Below are positions 8,985 to 17,884 of a stretch of DNA of 43,853 nucleotides, in pieces. Numbering within the stretch: position 1 is the first letter of the stretch; each line of letters opens with the position of its first letter. This DNA comes from Candidatus Poribacteria bacterium (lineage in GTDB: Bacteria; Poribacteria; WGA-4E; PCPOR2b). The notes below the pieces were generated by a model, which was given only the letters and a program-made list of their open reading frames with translations, had not been told where the DNA came from and searched no databases. The DNA lies in assembly GCA_022826645.1 (NCBI GenBank), contig JAJDUM010000123.1, positions 1 through 43,853 on the forward strand, given 5' to 3'. The position numbers and the translations under genes were made by a program.

Positions 8985-9416
8985 ATGACATTGCAATTCT
9001 TCAGTCCGACCGAAGCGGACATTTTAAGGATTCTAACCGAACGTATGGTGGGCACAGATTCCCCTGTCGGGTGGGAACAACCTAGTGCACGCGCAACCTC
9101 AGCCGCTGGTCACGCTCCCACTGTAATAACCATTGATGCCTTCCTTACTGCGCTACCAAGAAACGTACAGGTACGGTTCCGTCGAGCCCTTCACCTATTT
9201 CAATGGTGCCCAATCTTGTTCGGTGGCAAGTTATGCCTCTTCACCCAACTTGCCTCAGGCGACGCAGACACCTATATTCGATCGTGGGCGGAAAGTCGTT
9301 TCGGGATACGACGACGTCTGTTTCGAGGCTTGCGCGATGTGACGTTTCTCGGCTACTATAGCCAATCTTCTATCGGCGTCTACGAGAACGTAACTGACGA
9401 ACCGAGGAGAGGATGA
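8985..9416 (+). CDS. GMC-associated small subunit (gluconate 2-dehydrogenase subunit 3-like)
   Basis: A 143-residue protein resembling the small subunits that accompany membrane-bound or soluble GMC dehydrogenases (gluconate 2-dehydrogenase subunit 3-like). Family features seen are the early LTERMVGTDSP-type segment, FLTALPRNVQVRFRRALHLFQ, the FTQLASGDADTYIRSW helix and the closing FLGYYSQSSIGVY. Its TGA overlaps the ATG of the GMC gene (ATGA at 9413-9416), which strongly supports a functional pair. No Tat or Sec signal is visible at its N-terminus, unlike many homologues. The start at ATG 8985 has no clear ribosome site, so the N-terminus is uncertain by some residues. Confidence 0.7.
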   Translation: MTLQFFSPTEADILRILTERMVGTDSPVGWEQPSARATSAAGHAPTVITIDAFLTALPRNVQVRFRRALHLFQWCPILFGGKLCLFTQLASGDADTYIRSWAESRFGIRRRLFRGLRDVTFLGYYSQSSIGVYENVTDEPRRG

Positions 9417-11044
9417 TAATCCAGGGACGTACGGTCAGTCGGGATATCACTGAATCGGTTGATGTGTGTGTCATCGGATCGGGCGCAGGTGGCGCTGTTG
9501 CTGCTAAGGAACTCGCCCAAGCCGGACTTTCGGTGGTCGTCTTGGAGGCGGGCGAAGTTCACGATCCTACGACATTCACAGGGAATACACCAGAGATGCT
9601 GCTCCGTCTGTTTTGGGATGGCGGCATGCGGACGACTCGCGATGGCTCGGTGCTGATTTCTCAGGGGCGGGGAGTTGGTGGTTCTACTGTCCATAATCTG
9701 TGCTATGCAGTGCGTATCCCTGACGCGATTCTGCACCGATGGAAAACTGAGTTTGGGATTCAAGATTTATCACCGAGCAATCTCAGTGCCTCTTTTGACC
9801 GGGTGGAAGCGACCCTCGGGGTAAAGCAAATTCGTGAGGAGCAGGTCAACCAGTTGAACCGAACCATTCGCCGCGGTGCCCAAGTCATGGGTTGGCGTGG
9901 GACGATACAGCGGCATAATCGGGGTCCATGTCCCGGTTGTTCTGCGGACTGCCTGCTTGGGTGTCCCATTTCCCAATCGAAAGTCGGTAAACAGAGCATG
10001 GCGGTCAGCTACATTCCTCAAGCGCTGGAAGCTGGCGCTCGCCTTTATACGGACTGTCTTGTAGAAAACATCGACGTAGAAAACGGTCACGTGGTCGGAG
10101 TTACGGCACAATTTCGGTTTCGCGATACACAGTCGTTGGAGCAGGTTGGGCGGACGACATCTCTATCCATGGGGGCTGCGGTTCAGACGGGTAACGCGGC
10201 TGAGATAGGCGATAGGTCGAGCCGCAAAGGGCGCAAGTTCACAGTTCGCAGCAAAGCGGTGGTTCTGGCAGCAGGTGCGATCAACTCGCCTCAGCTATGG
10301 TTGAACAGCCGCCTTCCCGATCCGTCTCGGCAGGTTGGGCGTAATTTACATCTCCATCCCGCTATCTTTGTGGGCGGTTTCTTTGATGAGGCTGTTGATG
10401 CTTATCGTGGGATTCCCCAAAGTTTCTACGTTGACCATTTTCTCAACCTGGAGCGTAACCCGGATAACGGATATCTACTCCTTCCTGCCTTCGGACCGAT
10501 GGCGTTAGTCGCAGCTAGTATGCCATCCTTCGGGCGCGAACATAGAGATCTGATGCAAGCTCATCGTAGCATAGCCGCACTACTTGTACTGCTCCACGAC
10601 CGTTCATCGGGACGGGTCACGGTGAATCGACGAGGCGGTGCGATAATACGCTACCGTCTCAACCGAGATGACCGAGAATCATTAATCCAGGGGTTAATAC
10701 ACGCAGGTCAACTTCTTTTTGCTGCCGGTGCAAAAAAAACCGTACTCCCCTACACGCGTCGGATCATTATGCAACGGGAGAGCAATCTTGAAATCATTCG
10801 TCAACGCGGGATTGTCGAAAACGACATTCTCATTACCTCTAGCCATCCCCAAGGCACACTTCGGATGGGAGAAGATCCCCGTGCGGCTGTTGTAGACCCC
10901 ACGGGAGAGGCCTACGCCGTCAAAGGGTTGTTCGTCGCGGACGCGAGCCTGTTTCCGACCTCCATTGGTGTTCCACCGATGTTGACCGTTGCCGCCATGG
11001 CAGACCATATTTCGCGGCACTTGGCCACGAAATGGCGCCCTTGA
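9413..11044 (+). CDS. GMC family FAD-dependent oxidoreductase
   Basis: A 543-residue glucose-methanol-choline oxidoreductase that would oxidise an alcohol with FAD. The Rossmann motif GSGAGG lies at residues 22-27, ending in VVVLEAG. A cysteine-rich segment CPGCSADCLLGCP, typical of the long-chain alcohol oxidase/cholesterol-oxidase-like branch, lies in the middle. Near the C-terminus SSHPQGTLRMG carries the catalytic histidine, followed by GLFVADASLFPTSIGVPPML; the residue that is Asn or His in most family members appears to be proline here. GGAGAGG sits just upstream of ATG 9413. Substrate not identifiable. Confidence 0.9.
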   Translation: MIIQGRTVSRDITESVDVCVIGSGAGGAVAAKELAQAGLSVVVLEAGEVHDPTTFTGNTPEMLLRLFWDGGMRTTRDGSVLISQGRGVGGSTVHNLCYAVRIPDAILHRWKTEFGIQDLSPSNLSASFDRVEATLGVKQIREEQVNQLNRTIRRGAQVMGWRGTIQRHNRGPCPGCSADCLLGCPISQSKVGKQSMAVSYIPQALEAGARLYTDCLVENIDVENGHVVGVTAQFRFRDTQSLEQVGRTTSLSMGAAVQTGNAAEIGDRSSRKGRKFTVRSKAVVLAAGAINSPQLWLNSRLPDPSRQVGRNLHLHPAIFVGGFFDEAVDAYRGIPQSFYVDHFLNLERNPDNGYLLLPAFGPMALVAASMPSFGREHRDLMQAHRSIAALLVLLHDRSSGRVTVNRRGGAIIRYRLNRDDRESLIQGLIHAGQLLFAAGAKKTVLPYTRRIIMQRESNLEIIRQRGIVENDILITSSHPQGTLRMGEDPRAAVVDPTGEAYAVKGLFVADASLFPTSIGVPPMLTVAAMADHISRHLATKWRP

Positions 11045-11085
11045 TTATAGTCCAACCAATTAATCTGCCGATCATGTTTTAGACA

Positions 11086-11105
11086 TGTTCATATCTCAAT
11101 GAACA
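11086..11105. terminator. Hairpin after the GMC gene
   Basis: TGTTCAT (11086-11092) and ATGAACA (11099-11105) form a perfect 7-bp stem with a 6-nt loop about 40 nt after the GMC stop. The following bases are AT-rich but hold no long T-run. No gene or other clear signal was seen in the rest of 11045-11257. Confidence 0.35.
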
Positions 11106-11257
11106 CATTATTTGCTGTCTACTCAAAACTGTCCGTGCGTGCGAGACACCGACATATATTCACGCTGTTAATGGCCTGCGGTTTAAAGAACGACGGACGC
11201 GGTTTAGGATTACGTATGAGTGAGTATAACGCTACATTCAACAGATAGGAGATTACA

Positions 11258-12310
11258 ATGAAGAAATTGCAAGTCGGAATTATTGGTTTGGGTGGAATCG
11301 CCCGCTCCCACTGTGATGCCATTGCTACATTGGATAACGTAGAGGTAGTAGCCGTTGCTGACCTCTTCGAGGAAAAACGGCGTGAATACATGGATAAGTA
11401 CGATATCCCAAGGGGATATGAAACCCATACCGAGCTATTACAGGACGATGAGGTTGAGGCAGTGGCGGTTGTCCTCGGTCACCAACTCCATCATCAGCTC
11501 ACTGTAGACGCCTGCAACGCTGGAAAGCATGTTTTGGTCGAAAAGCCGATGGCGATCAACCTGCAGCAGTGTGACAATATGATAGAGGCGGCCGCTGCAA
11601 ACAATGTTAAGTTGATGGTTGGGTATAGCCAACACTATTACGGCACAAGCGTCAAGGCGAAGGAGATCCTCGATTCAGGTGACTTGGGACCGCTCATAAC
11701 GGCAGTATGTTACATGTCGAAGAATTGGGGCTATCCGGGACGTCGACCTCAGTACCGCAGCCGCTACCACGGCGGTGGTATGTGGTTGACCAATGGCGTT
11801 CACGTCGTGGATCGACTCACATGGGTCATGGCATCACAGGCGGTGTCGGTATCCGCGGCTATCGGTGCACGTGCACACTATCAAGCAGGCGATGACTCTG
11901 CCACGGCGTTTATCCGATATAAGAACGGGCTTGCCGGGGTCGCCGTGGCTATCGGATATGCTGACGGTGCACCTGACTTTAGTTGTCAAGTAATTTGTGC
12001 CAATGGTACATTGCGCTTCAGTCAACATGGTGAAAAGTATGTTCGGGTCGGAAAGGGCGATAAGTGGGAAGATGTGCCCTTCGATGATCCACCCGTCGAG
12101 ATGCACAACGAATGGAAATCGTTTGCCGAGGCAATCGAAAAGAATATCGAGCCACCGACACACGGAGAGTGGGGTCGCCATATTATGGAGATCTTGTTCG
12201 CTGCCGAACAGTCTCAAATCACCGGTCGAGAGGTAGTCCTCGATAGCGGAAACGGTTGGACAACCCAGACCTCCGGCTCTCCCATCACGATCGATCACGG
12301 ATGGGTTTAA
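11258..12310 (+). CDS. Gfo/Idh/MocA family NAD(P)-dependent oxidoreductase
   Basis: A 350-residue oxidoreductase with an N-terminal Rossmann fold (GIIGLGGIARSHCDAI) and the family motif VEKPMAIN with the lysine used in hydride transfer. The C-terminal alpha/beta domain contains GGGMWLTNGVHVVDRLTWV, with the usual catalytic histidine. Such enzymes oxidise or epimerise sugars, inositols or sugar acids. The start ATG 11258 has ATAGGAG upstream. It is followed after 75 nt by a BNR-propeller protein, suggesting a shared carbohydrate-related role. Substrate not identifiable. Confidence 0.9.
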   Translation: MKKLQVGIIGLGGIARSHCDAIATLDNVEVVAVADLFEEKRREYMDKYDIPRGYETHTELLQDDEVEAVAVVLGHQLHHQLTVDACNAGKHVLVEKPMAINLQQCDNMIEAAAANNVKLMVGYSQHYYGTSVKAKEILDSGDLGPLITAVCYMSKNWGYPGRRPQYRSRYHGGGMWLTNGVHVVDRLTWVMASQAVSVSAAIGARAHYQAGDDSATAFIRYKNGLAGVAVAIGYADGAPDFSCQVICANGTLRFSQHGEKYVRVGKGDKWEDVPFDDPPVEMHNEWKSFAEAIEKNIEPPTHGEWGRHIMEILFAAEQSQITGREVVLDSGNGWTTQTSGSPITIDHGWV

Positions 12311-12385
12311 GGGTATCGTAGTCGGATTGTCCCAATGGACAGATAGCTGCATCCGAATTGCTGTCAGAAGAAATGGAGGCAAGAA

Positions 12386-13660
12386 ATGTCCAATTCAGTT
12401 TTGCAGGAGACATGGGCACACAGCAATGTGGAAAAAAATCTGTTTCTACTATCAGAACACGGTTGTGGTCGTGCGACGGCATACGGCGATTCCAACAAAA
12501 TTATCACGATTCAGGACAGAACGCACGTAGCGTGGCTCGATACAATCGCTGAAGGCTTCCGTGTACGCTCCCGGACACTGGATCGGAAAGCGAACCAGTG
12601 GTCTCCGACATATACCGTCGGTGAGGCATACGATAATCACGGCGGTCCTGCATTAACGGTAGACAGCTCGGGCTACCTTCACATCGTGTATTACCCGCAC
12701 CATCATCCCTTCCGTTACCGGCGTTCCGTTCGTCCAAACGATGCCTCGGCATGGGAGGACGAAATTGAGTTTGGTGAACGATGTACCTACCCCACGATGG
12801 TCTGCGGTTTGGACGACACCCTCTACCTAACGGGAAGAGAAAATCGGGGAACCGATCCATGGTATGTGAACCTTTACACCAAACCACCCGATGCACCTTG
12901 GCAGGAGCCTAGCACGATTTTCCAAGACGATAAGGGCGGATATGTTCGCTATCAGGGGGCGTTGGCTTGGAGTCGAGACCATCGGACGTTGCATATGACC
13001 CTGTTGATCTTTGATAAAAATCGGTCATATACTGTCGGTTATCTCCGCAGTCCTGATAGTGGCAGAACATGGGAGCGAGCTGACGGCACGCCGGTTTCAC
13101 TTCCTGCCACGCGCGAGACAGTTACGCTCATTGACACCGAACATAGCGACTTGCGTTTTGGGTCTATCGCAGTTGATGGTGAGAGCACCCCTCACATCCT
13201 CTACTCGACCTGTCCTTCCTTTTCTATACCGTCCCAAGCATGGGTTGTGTGGGTGGATGGGAACGGTAGGTGGAGTGGCCGCTCACTCTCCGACGAACTA
13301 CCTAAGGAATGGAAGGGTTGGAGTCTCGCTATGGATGGTGCCATCCACATAGCACCGAACGGTGGCATTTTTGCCGTACTTGCCCTGATGAAACCAGAAA
13401 CCGTCAGTGAGGGAAACTGGGCACATCAGAGTGCCGAGATCGTTGGATTGCAAGCCCCGCATATCGGTGGCAAGTTCCGGATTGACTTACTCTCCAAACC
13501 GGATATGACAGTTCCGCACTGGCTTCCGACCTTGGAACGTCCTACAGGGCATAACCGCGTTGACGTTCCCAGTGTGATGTATACTGACGGTGTCGCAGGT
13601 GAGGGCTGTCACGATATTCTTTCCAACTGCGTCTATTGGACAGAAATGCAGCCACAGTAA
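12386..13660 (+). CDS. BNR-repeat beta-propeller protein (possible polysaccharide-active enzyme)
   Basis: A 424-residue protein without a visible signal peptide. The pattern GPALTVDSSGYLHIVYYPHHHPFRYRRS, given here only in part, with later RSPDSGRTWERADGTP and SIAVDGESTPHILY, shows repeated BNR/Asp-box-like blades. The layout resembles the BNR_4 family, which includes seven-bladed polysaccharide lyases of the ulvan-lyase kind; clustered histidines and aromatic residues near residues 105-112 could form an active site. The enzyme assignment is inference; only the propeller is supported. ATG 12386 has GGAGG just upstream. The preceding Gfo/Idh gene is in the same orientation. Confidence 0.65.
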   Translation: MSNSVLQETWAHSNVEKNLFLLSEHGCGRATAYGDSNKIITIQDRTHVAWLDTIAEGFRVRSRTLDRKANQWSPTYTVGEAYDNHGGPALTVDSSGYLHIVYYPHHHPFRYRRSVRPNDASAWEDEIEFGERCTYPTMVCGLDDTLYLTGRENRGTDPWYVNLYTKPPDAPWQEPSTIFQDDKGGYVRYQGALAWSRDHRTLHMTLLIFDKNRSYTVGYLRSPDSGRTWERADGTPVSLPATRETVTLIDTEHSDLRFGSIAVDGESTPHILYSTCPSFSIPSQAWVVWVDGNGRWSGRSLSDELPKEWKGWSLAMDGAIHIAPNGGIFAVLALMKPETVSEGNWAHQSAEIVGLQAPHIGGKFRIDLLSKPDMTVPHWLPTLERPTGHNRVDVPSVMYTDGVAGEGCHDILSNCVYWTEMQPQ

Positions 13661-13787
13661 TCTCCTGTTTTTCTATGTCTCGGTAAGAGCGATTTCCCTT
13701 TGAAAGCAGTCCGTTAAGTAAAGTAGGCGCGACAGTCGGTATCTTTTATTTTAATAAATCAAGGAAGGTGATAGTAGGAAAATTACG

Positions 13788-14984
13788 GTGCAGAAAAGCG
13801 GTCAAAAAAGTATCTATCGGATATTAACCCCCATTCTGTTTCTCGCCGGGATTCTCTTTTTTACATTTCTTTCGCGGGTTGTATTTTCACCGCTGTTAGT
13901 ACAGATTGAGGAAGAGCTGCATCTGTCCCACGCGAAGTCCGGTAGCCTGTTTCTCCTTATCTCTATCGGATTTGCGCCGGTGATGCTGGGATCAGGTTTC
14001 GTTTCCCAAAGGATTACACATCGTGGTACAATCCTACTTGCCTCAGTAACTTGTGGGTTGTCAGTGCTGATAATCGCATTCAGTCGGTCGCTGCTCGGAA
14101 TCCAAACCGGCATGGTAATACTCGGCGTGGGGTCGGGGCTCTATTTTCCATCGGCGATGGCAACGATGACCCGTCTGGTTGATCCAGAACACTGGGGAAA
14201 AGCGATTTCCCTGCACGAGGCTGGTCCGACGATGGGCTATGTCTTAGCACCGATCGTTGCCGAATTGGGATTAACTTTTACATCGTGGCGAGGTGTCTTG
14301 ATAATCGTCGGTGTTGGCGGCTTGATAATGGCAGCGGTGTTCGCTCTGTTTGGACAAGGCGGAAGATTTGCCGGTGAGCCGCCGCGCCTGGATAATGTCG
14401 GACGCATCTTTTGCCAACCATCATTTTGGGTTATTGCGGTCCTAATGAGTTTGGCTTGCGGCGCGAGTGTGGGGGTCTATGCAATCCTCCCAGTCTATCT
14501 CATTAGCGAACAAGGACTAGAGCAAGGGCTGGTGAACACCCTCGTAGGGCTTTCGCGGATATCTGGACTTGTGGCTGTTTTTCTCGCTGGCTGGTTGGCG
14601 GATCGCTTTGGCGCAAAGCGGGTCATGGGAGGGGTTTACACGGCAACTGCTATTCTGACCGGCTTGATGGGTTTCGGTCAAAAGATTGTCCTGATAACTG
14701 TGGTATTTCTCCAGCCAGCGGTCGTTTCCGCTTTCTTCCCTGTGGCACTGCTGGGGCTGGCGAATGTAGGACCTCCCAAGACCCGCAACGTGGCTGTCTC
14801 CTTGATGATTCCCTTCGTCTACCTCTTTGGCGCTGGGGTTGTTCCCGCTGGCATGGGGGTCGTGGGAGAATACTATGGATTTGCCCTCGGTTTCCTGCTG
14901 ATGGGTGGATTGCTGCTAATTAGCTTGTGTCTCCTACTATTCTTGCAGGATCGACCGCAGCCAGTACCCGAGGCAAGCGGATAG
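13788..14984 (+). CDS. Major facilitator superfamily transporter
   Basis: A 398-residue carrier with about twelve transmembrane segments. The loop GWLADRFGAKRVMGG is an MFS signature in the second half, and SQRITHRGTILL occupies the equivalent place in the first half. Translation appears to start at GTG 13788, with TAGGA 10 nt upstream and no better ATG nearby. It heads a set of four closely spaced same-strand genes (MFS, enolase superfamily, ROK kinase, SIS isomerase) that look like uptake and use of a sugar or sugar acid. Confidence 0.82.
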   Translation: MQKSGQKSIYRILTPILFLAGILFFTFLSRVVFSPLLVQIEEELHLSHAKSGSLFLLISIGFAPVMLGSGFVSQRITHRGTILLASVTCGLSVLIIAFSRSLLGIQTGMVILGVGSGLYFPSAMATMTRLVDPEHWGKAISLHEAGPTMGYVLAPIVAELGLTFTSWRGVLIIVGVGGLIMAAVFALFGQGGRFAGEPPRLDNVGRIFCQPSFWVIAVLMSLACGASVGVYAILPVYLISEQGLEQGLVNTLVGLSRISGLVAVFLAGWLADRFGAKRVMGGVYTATAILTGLMGFGQKIVLITVVFLQPAVVSAFFPVALLGLANVGPPKTRNVAVSLMIPFVYLFGAGVVPAGMGVVGEYYGFALGFLLMGGLLLISLCLLLFLQDRPQPVPEASG

Positions 14985-15053
14985 ATGAAGTGCTACCGAA
15001 TTTACGATTGATGTAAGGTAGTGTCCGTTAATTTTGAGATGAGGTCAATGAAT

Positions 15054-16181
15054 ATGAAAGTCCGAGATATACAAGCCTTCCCGCTCGCGTACCCCGAACC
15101 GCACTACAAAGGTATTGAACGGTATATTACGCTTGCACGCGTGGAAACGGAAGACGGAACGGTCGGTTGGGGCGAATGTATTTCGCAGTTCCGAGAGGCG
15201 GCGCTTGCAACTAAGGTTATTATCGAAGAGGGTTTAGCCCCGTTGCTTGTTGGTGAGGATGCTATAGACGTTGATCGACTCTGGCATACAATGCTTTCAC
15301 GGATTTGGTGGTATGGGCCTGAGGGAATTGCAGCGTTTGCTGTGAGCGCCATAGACATGGCACTGTGGGATGTCAAAGGAAAAGCCTTGGGGGTGCCGGT
15401 CTGTCGATTGCTGGGCGGACAGCTGCATGACAAGGTTGTTGCCATGGCATCTTTTATCTTTGATATGGAGGATTTTGACTGGACGCTCAACGAATTTCGC
15501 TTTCTTCGTGAGGAGGGATACCAAGTCGTTAAAGCTGGATGGGGGATGCGGCCAGAAGCGCTCTTCGGTCAAAACCGGGAACGTGATATCGAAATTGTTC
15601 GGCAGGTACGGCAGGTGATCGGAGACGATCTCGAGCTGATTGTTGACACCCCCGGGCACCACAGGCTCTGGGATGTCCCGACCGCTATTCAACGTTTCCG
15701 AGATCTTGAGCCCTATCGACTCAGATGGATTGAACAACCGTTACCACCTGACGATCTTGAAGGACATGCCCGACTTCGGGCGGCAGTTGCTACGCCCATC
15801 GGTACAGGTGAGGACGAGTGGAACATCGAGAGTTACCGCCGCCTCATCCAATCGGGAGGCGTCGATGTCGTGCAGATCGATCCCGGCCGTTGTCACGGAA
15901 TCACCGGTTCTCTTCATGTTATCAAACTTATCGAATCGGAAAATCTGGAATTCAGTTTTCATACCTGGAGCAGTGCGCTTAACACGGCTGCCAGCGTGCA
16001 TCTGCTCGCTGGTTCGATACATGGCGTAGCCATGGACCTCAAACCGCACGAATCGCCAATGCAGCACGAGCTAATCGGCGATCCGTGGGTGCAAGAGGAC
16101 GGTTATCTCGCTGTGCGTGAAACCCCTGGCTTGGGGGTTCATGTGCGGGAAGATATTGTACAAAAGTATCTCTTTGGTTAA
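15054..16181 (+). CDS. Mandelate racemase/muconate lactonizing enzyme family protein
   Basis: A 375-residue enolase-superfamily enzyme expected to abstract a proton next to a carboxylate and so dehydrate or epimerise a sugar acid. Metal ligands are visible at about D198 (VDTPGH), E227 (IEQPL) and E253 (TGEDEW), and a His-Asp dyad at about D276 and H303 (FSFHTW). The KxK motif reads K160-A-G162, so the second lysine is missing and the histidine is probably the main base. Start chosen at ATG 15054 with GAGG (15041-15044) at normal spacing; GTG 15021 and ATG 15039 are alternatives. Only 12 nt separate it from the ROK kinase gene. Confidence 0.88.
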   Translation: MKVRDIQAFPLAYPEPHYKGIERYITLARVETEDGTVGWGECISQFREAALATKVIIEEGLAPLLVGEDAIDVDRLWHTMLSRIWWYGPEGIAAFAVSAIDMALWDVKGKALGVPVCRLLGGQLHDKVVAMASFIFDMEDFDWTLNEFRFLREEGYQVVKAGWGMRPEALFGQNRERDIEIVRQVRQVIGDDLELIVDTPGHHRLWDVPTAIQRFRDLEPYRLRWIEQPLPPDDLEGHARLRAAVATPIGTGEDEWNIESYRRLIQSGGVDVVQIDPGRCHGITGSLHVIKLIESENLEFSFHTWSSALNTAASVHLLAGSIHGVAMDLKPHESPMQHELIGDPWVQEDGYLAVRETPGLGVHVREDIVQKYLFG

Positions 16182-16193
16182 GAGTGTTTTCAA

Positions 16194-17147
16194 ATGAAAT
16201 CACATGTTATCGGCATCGACATCGGCGGGACGAAACTTGCCGCTGTCCTCGCTGATAAAGATGGGAACATCCTTCAGAAGGCGCGAAAGCCAACTGAGTC
16301 AGAAAAAGGACCTCAACATGCCGTGCAGCTACTGTTGGGTATGGTTGATGAGGTGCTTGGTCTGAGCGGATTAAGCCGTGAAGAAATCTCAGGCATTGGT
16401 GTGAGTTGTGGCGGGCCCCTTGACACGAAAACCGGGGTTGTCTACTCACCGCCGAATCTGCCGGGGTGGGACGCACTGCCGTTGAAGGACATGATCGAGT
16501 CGGAATTTCACATCCCAACAGTCCTTGAGAATGACGCAAATGCCAGCGCACTCGCCGAAGCAAGATTCGGGGGCGGACGTGGCTACAATTATGTCCTCTA
16601 CATGACGATGAGCACAGGAATCGGCGGTGGCATCGTTGCCAATGGAGAGATCTATCACGGCGCAAATGATAGTGCTGGAGAGGTAGGTCACCAGATCCTG
16701 CTCCCCGACGGTCCTCTCTGCGGGTGTGGCAAGCATGGGTGCCTCGAAGCCCTATGTTCAGGTCCCTCAATCGCGCGTCGTGCCCAAGAGGCGATCACAG
16801 ATCAATCTAACACAAACATTTTGAAGCTGGCAGGCGGACAGATTGACCATGTCAGATCAGAACATGTGCTCCAAGCCGCACGAAATGGAGATGCCTTGGC
16901 GGTCGCGCTGATGGAAGAAACTGCCTACTACATGGGATGGGGAATCGCGAATCTCGTCAATATCTTGAACCCCCAAATTGTGTTACTCGGAACAATTGCC
17001 GTTGCTGCCGGTGATCTGCTACTTACCTCCATCCGACGCACCGTAGCGGAGATGGCAATGCAGCGCCCCTCAGAGGCAGTGAAAATCATGCCTGCTGAAT
17101 TGGGTGATTCCATTGGGGATCTTGCCGCAATTTCGTTGGTGATTTGA
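16194..17147 (+). CDS. ROK family sugar kinase
   Basis: A 317-residue ROK protein, predicted to phosphorylate a hexose or amino sugar. The phosphate-binding motif IDIGGTK lies at residues 8-14, the catalytic aspartate in ENDANASA at about residue 114, and the zinc site as GEVGHQI plus CGCGKHGC around residues 180-187. No N-terminal helix-turn-helix is present, so it is a kinase of the glucokinase/NanK kind rather than an XylR/NagC repressor. It sits between the enolase-superfamily gene and a sugar-phosphate isomerase gene, which fits a catabolic or sugar-precursor route. Confidence 0.9.
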   Translation: MKSHVIGIDIGGTKLAAVLADKDGNILQKARKPTESEKGPQHAVQLLLGMVDEVLGLSGLSREEISGIGVSCGGPLDTKTGVVYSPPNLPGWDALPLKDMIESEFHIPTVLENDANASALAEARFGGGRGYNYVLYMTMSTGIGGGIVANGEIYHGANDSAGEVGHQILLPDGPLCGCGKHGCLEALCSGPSIARRAQEAITDQSNTNILKLAGGQIDHVRSEHVLQAARNGDALAVALMEETAYYMGWGIANLVNILNPQIVLLGTIAVAAGDLLLTSIRRTVAEMAMQRPSEAVKIMPAELGDSIGDLAAISLVI

Positions 17148-17214
17148 ACCCGGGGCTAACCCAATCTAAGTTCGAGATACTACATGCTATCCAATTAAAT
17201 GTCGGAGATGGTTC

Positions 17215-17775
17215 ATGGACCGTATCCAAGAATATATTTCACACTTACAGGGCGTCTTGGACCGCCTTTCTCTGCCTGACATCCGTCAATCCATCGATCT
17301 TGTAATGCAGGCATATCACGCGGATCGCCAAATCTTTGTCATCGGTAACGGCGGCAGCGCGTCTACCGCCTCCCACATTGCCACTGACTTGGGCAAAGGA
17401 ACCAGTCTGCCCGGTGTGCGCCGCTTTCGGGTAATCAGCTTAACCGATAATGTCTCAACGATGACGGCGTGGTCGAACGATGTGTGTTACGAAGATGTTT
17501 TTCTTGAACAACTCAAAAACTTGGTCAACCCCGGCGATCTTGTGATCGCTATCAGCGCGAGCGGCAACTCTGAAAATATCATTCGCGCCATTCGTTATGC
17601 CAAGGATGTAGGTTGTAAAACTATCGGTTGGACAGGATTCGGTGGTGGGAAACTTCAGGAGCTAGCAGATGTAAGTGTTGTTGTAGACAGCCATGAATAT
17701 GGTCCTGTTGAAGACGTACACCTCATCCTTAACCACATCCTGCATGCGTGGATTCGCCAAGAGCTTGGCGACTGA
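17215..17775 (+). CDS. SIS-domain phosphoheptose isomerase-like protein (GmhA/DiaA family)
   Basis: A 186-residue single SIS-domain protein. NGGSASTASHIATDL and ISASGNSENI form the phospho-sugar binding loops, and the C-terminal EYGPVEDVHLILNHILHAW matches the closing helix of the GmhA family. GmhA converts sedoheptulose 7-phosphate to heptose 7-phosphate for lipopolysaccharide; DiaA is a related DNA-initiation factor. A bespoke role isomerising the product of the neighbouring ROK kinase is also possible. ATG 17215 has GGAGATG upstream. Confidence 0.85.
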   Translation: MDRIQEYISHLQGVLDRLSLPDIRQSIDLVMQAYHADRQIFVIGNGGSASTASHIATDLGKGTSLPGVRRFRVISLTDNVSTMTAWSNDVCYEDVFLEQLKNLVNPGDLVIAISASGNSENIIRAIRYAKDVGCKTIGWTGFGGGKLQELADVSVVVDSHEYGPVEDVHLILNHILHAWIRQELGD

Positions 17776-17792
17776 GAATCAGTATGATTCTC
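17774..17792 (+). terminator. Hairpin at the end of the SIS gene
   Basis: GAGAATCA (17774-17781) and TGATTCTC (17785-17792) form a perfect 8-bp stem with a 3-nt loop, beginning within the stop codon of the SIS gene. A pyrimidine-rich but not T-only stretch follows. It may end or attenuate transcription of the MFS-to-SIS block. Confidence 0.45.
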
Positions 17793-17884
17793 CGTTTCGC
17801 CTCTTCGTGGTAGAGAACGCAATAGTACCCGCCCTGCTAAATGAGTGACGGCGCAGGTCAATAGAAAACTGAAAGGAAAAAAAC

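Noticed and set aside
16207..16770. 187-residue open frame opposite the ROK kinase
   Set aside because: Arg/His/Cys-rich composition and full overlap with a well-supported kinase gene mark it as a shadow.
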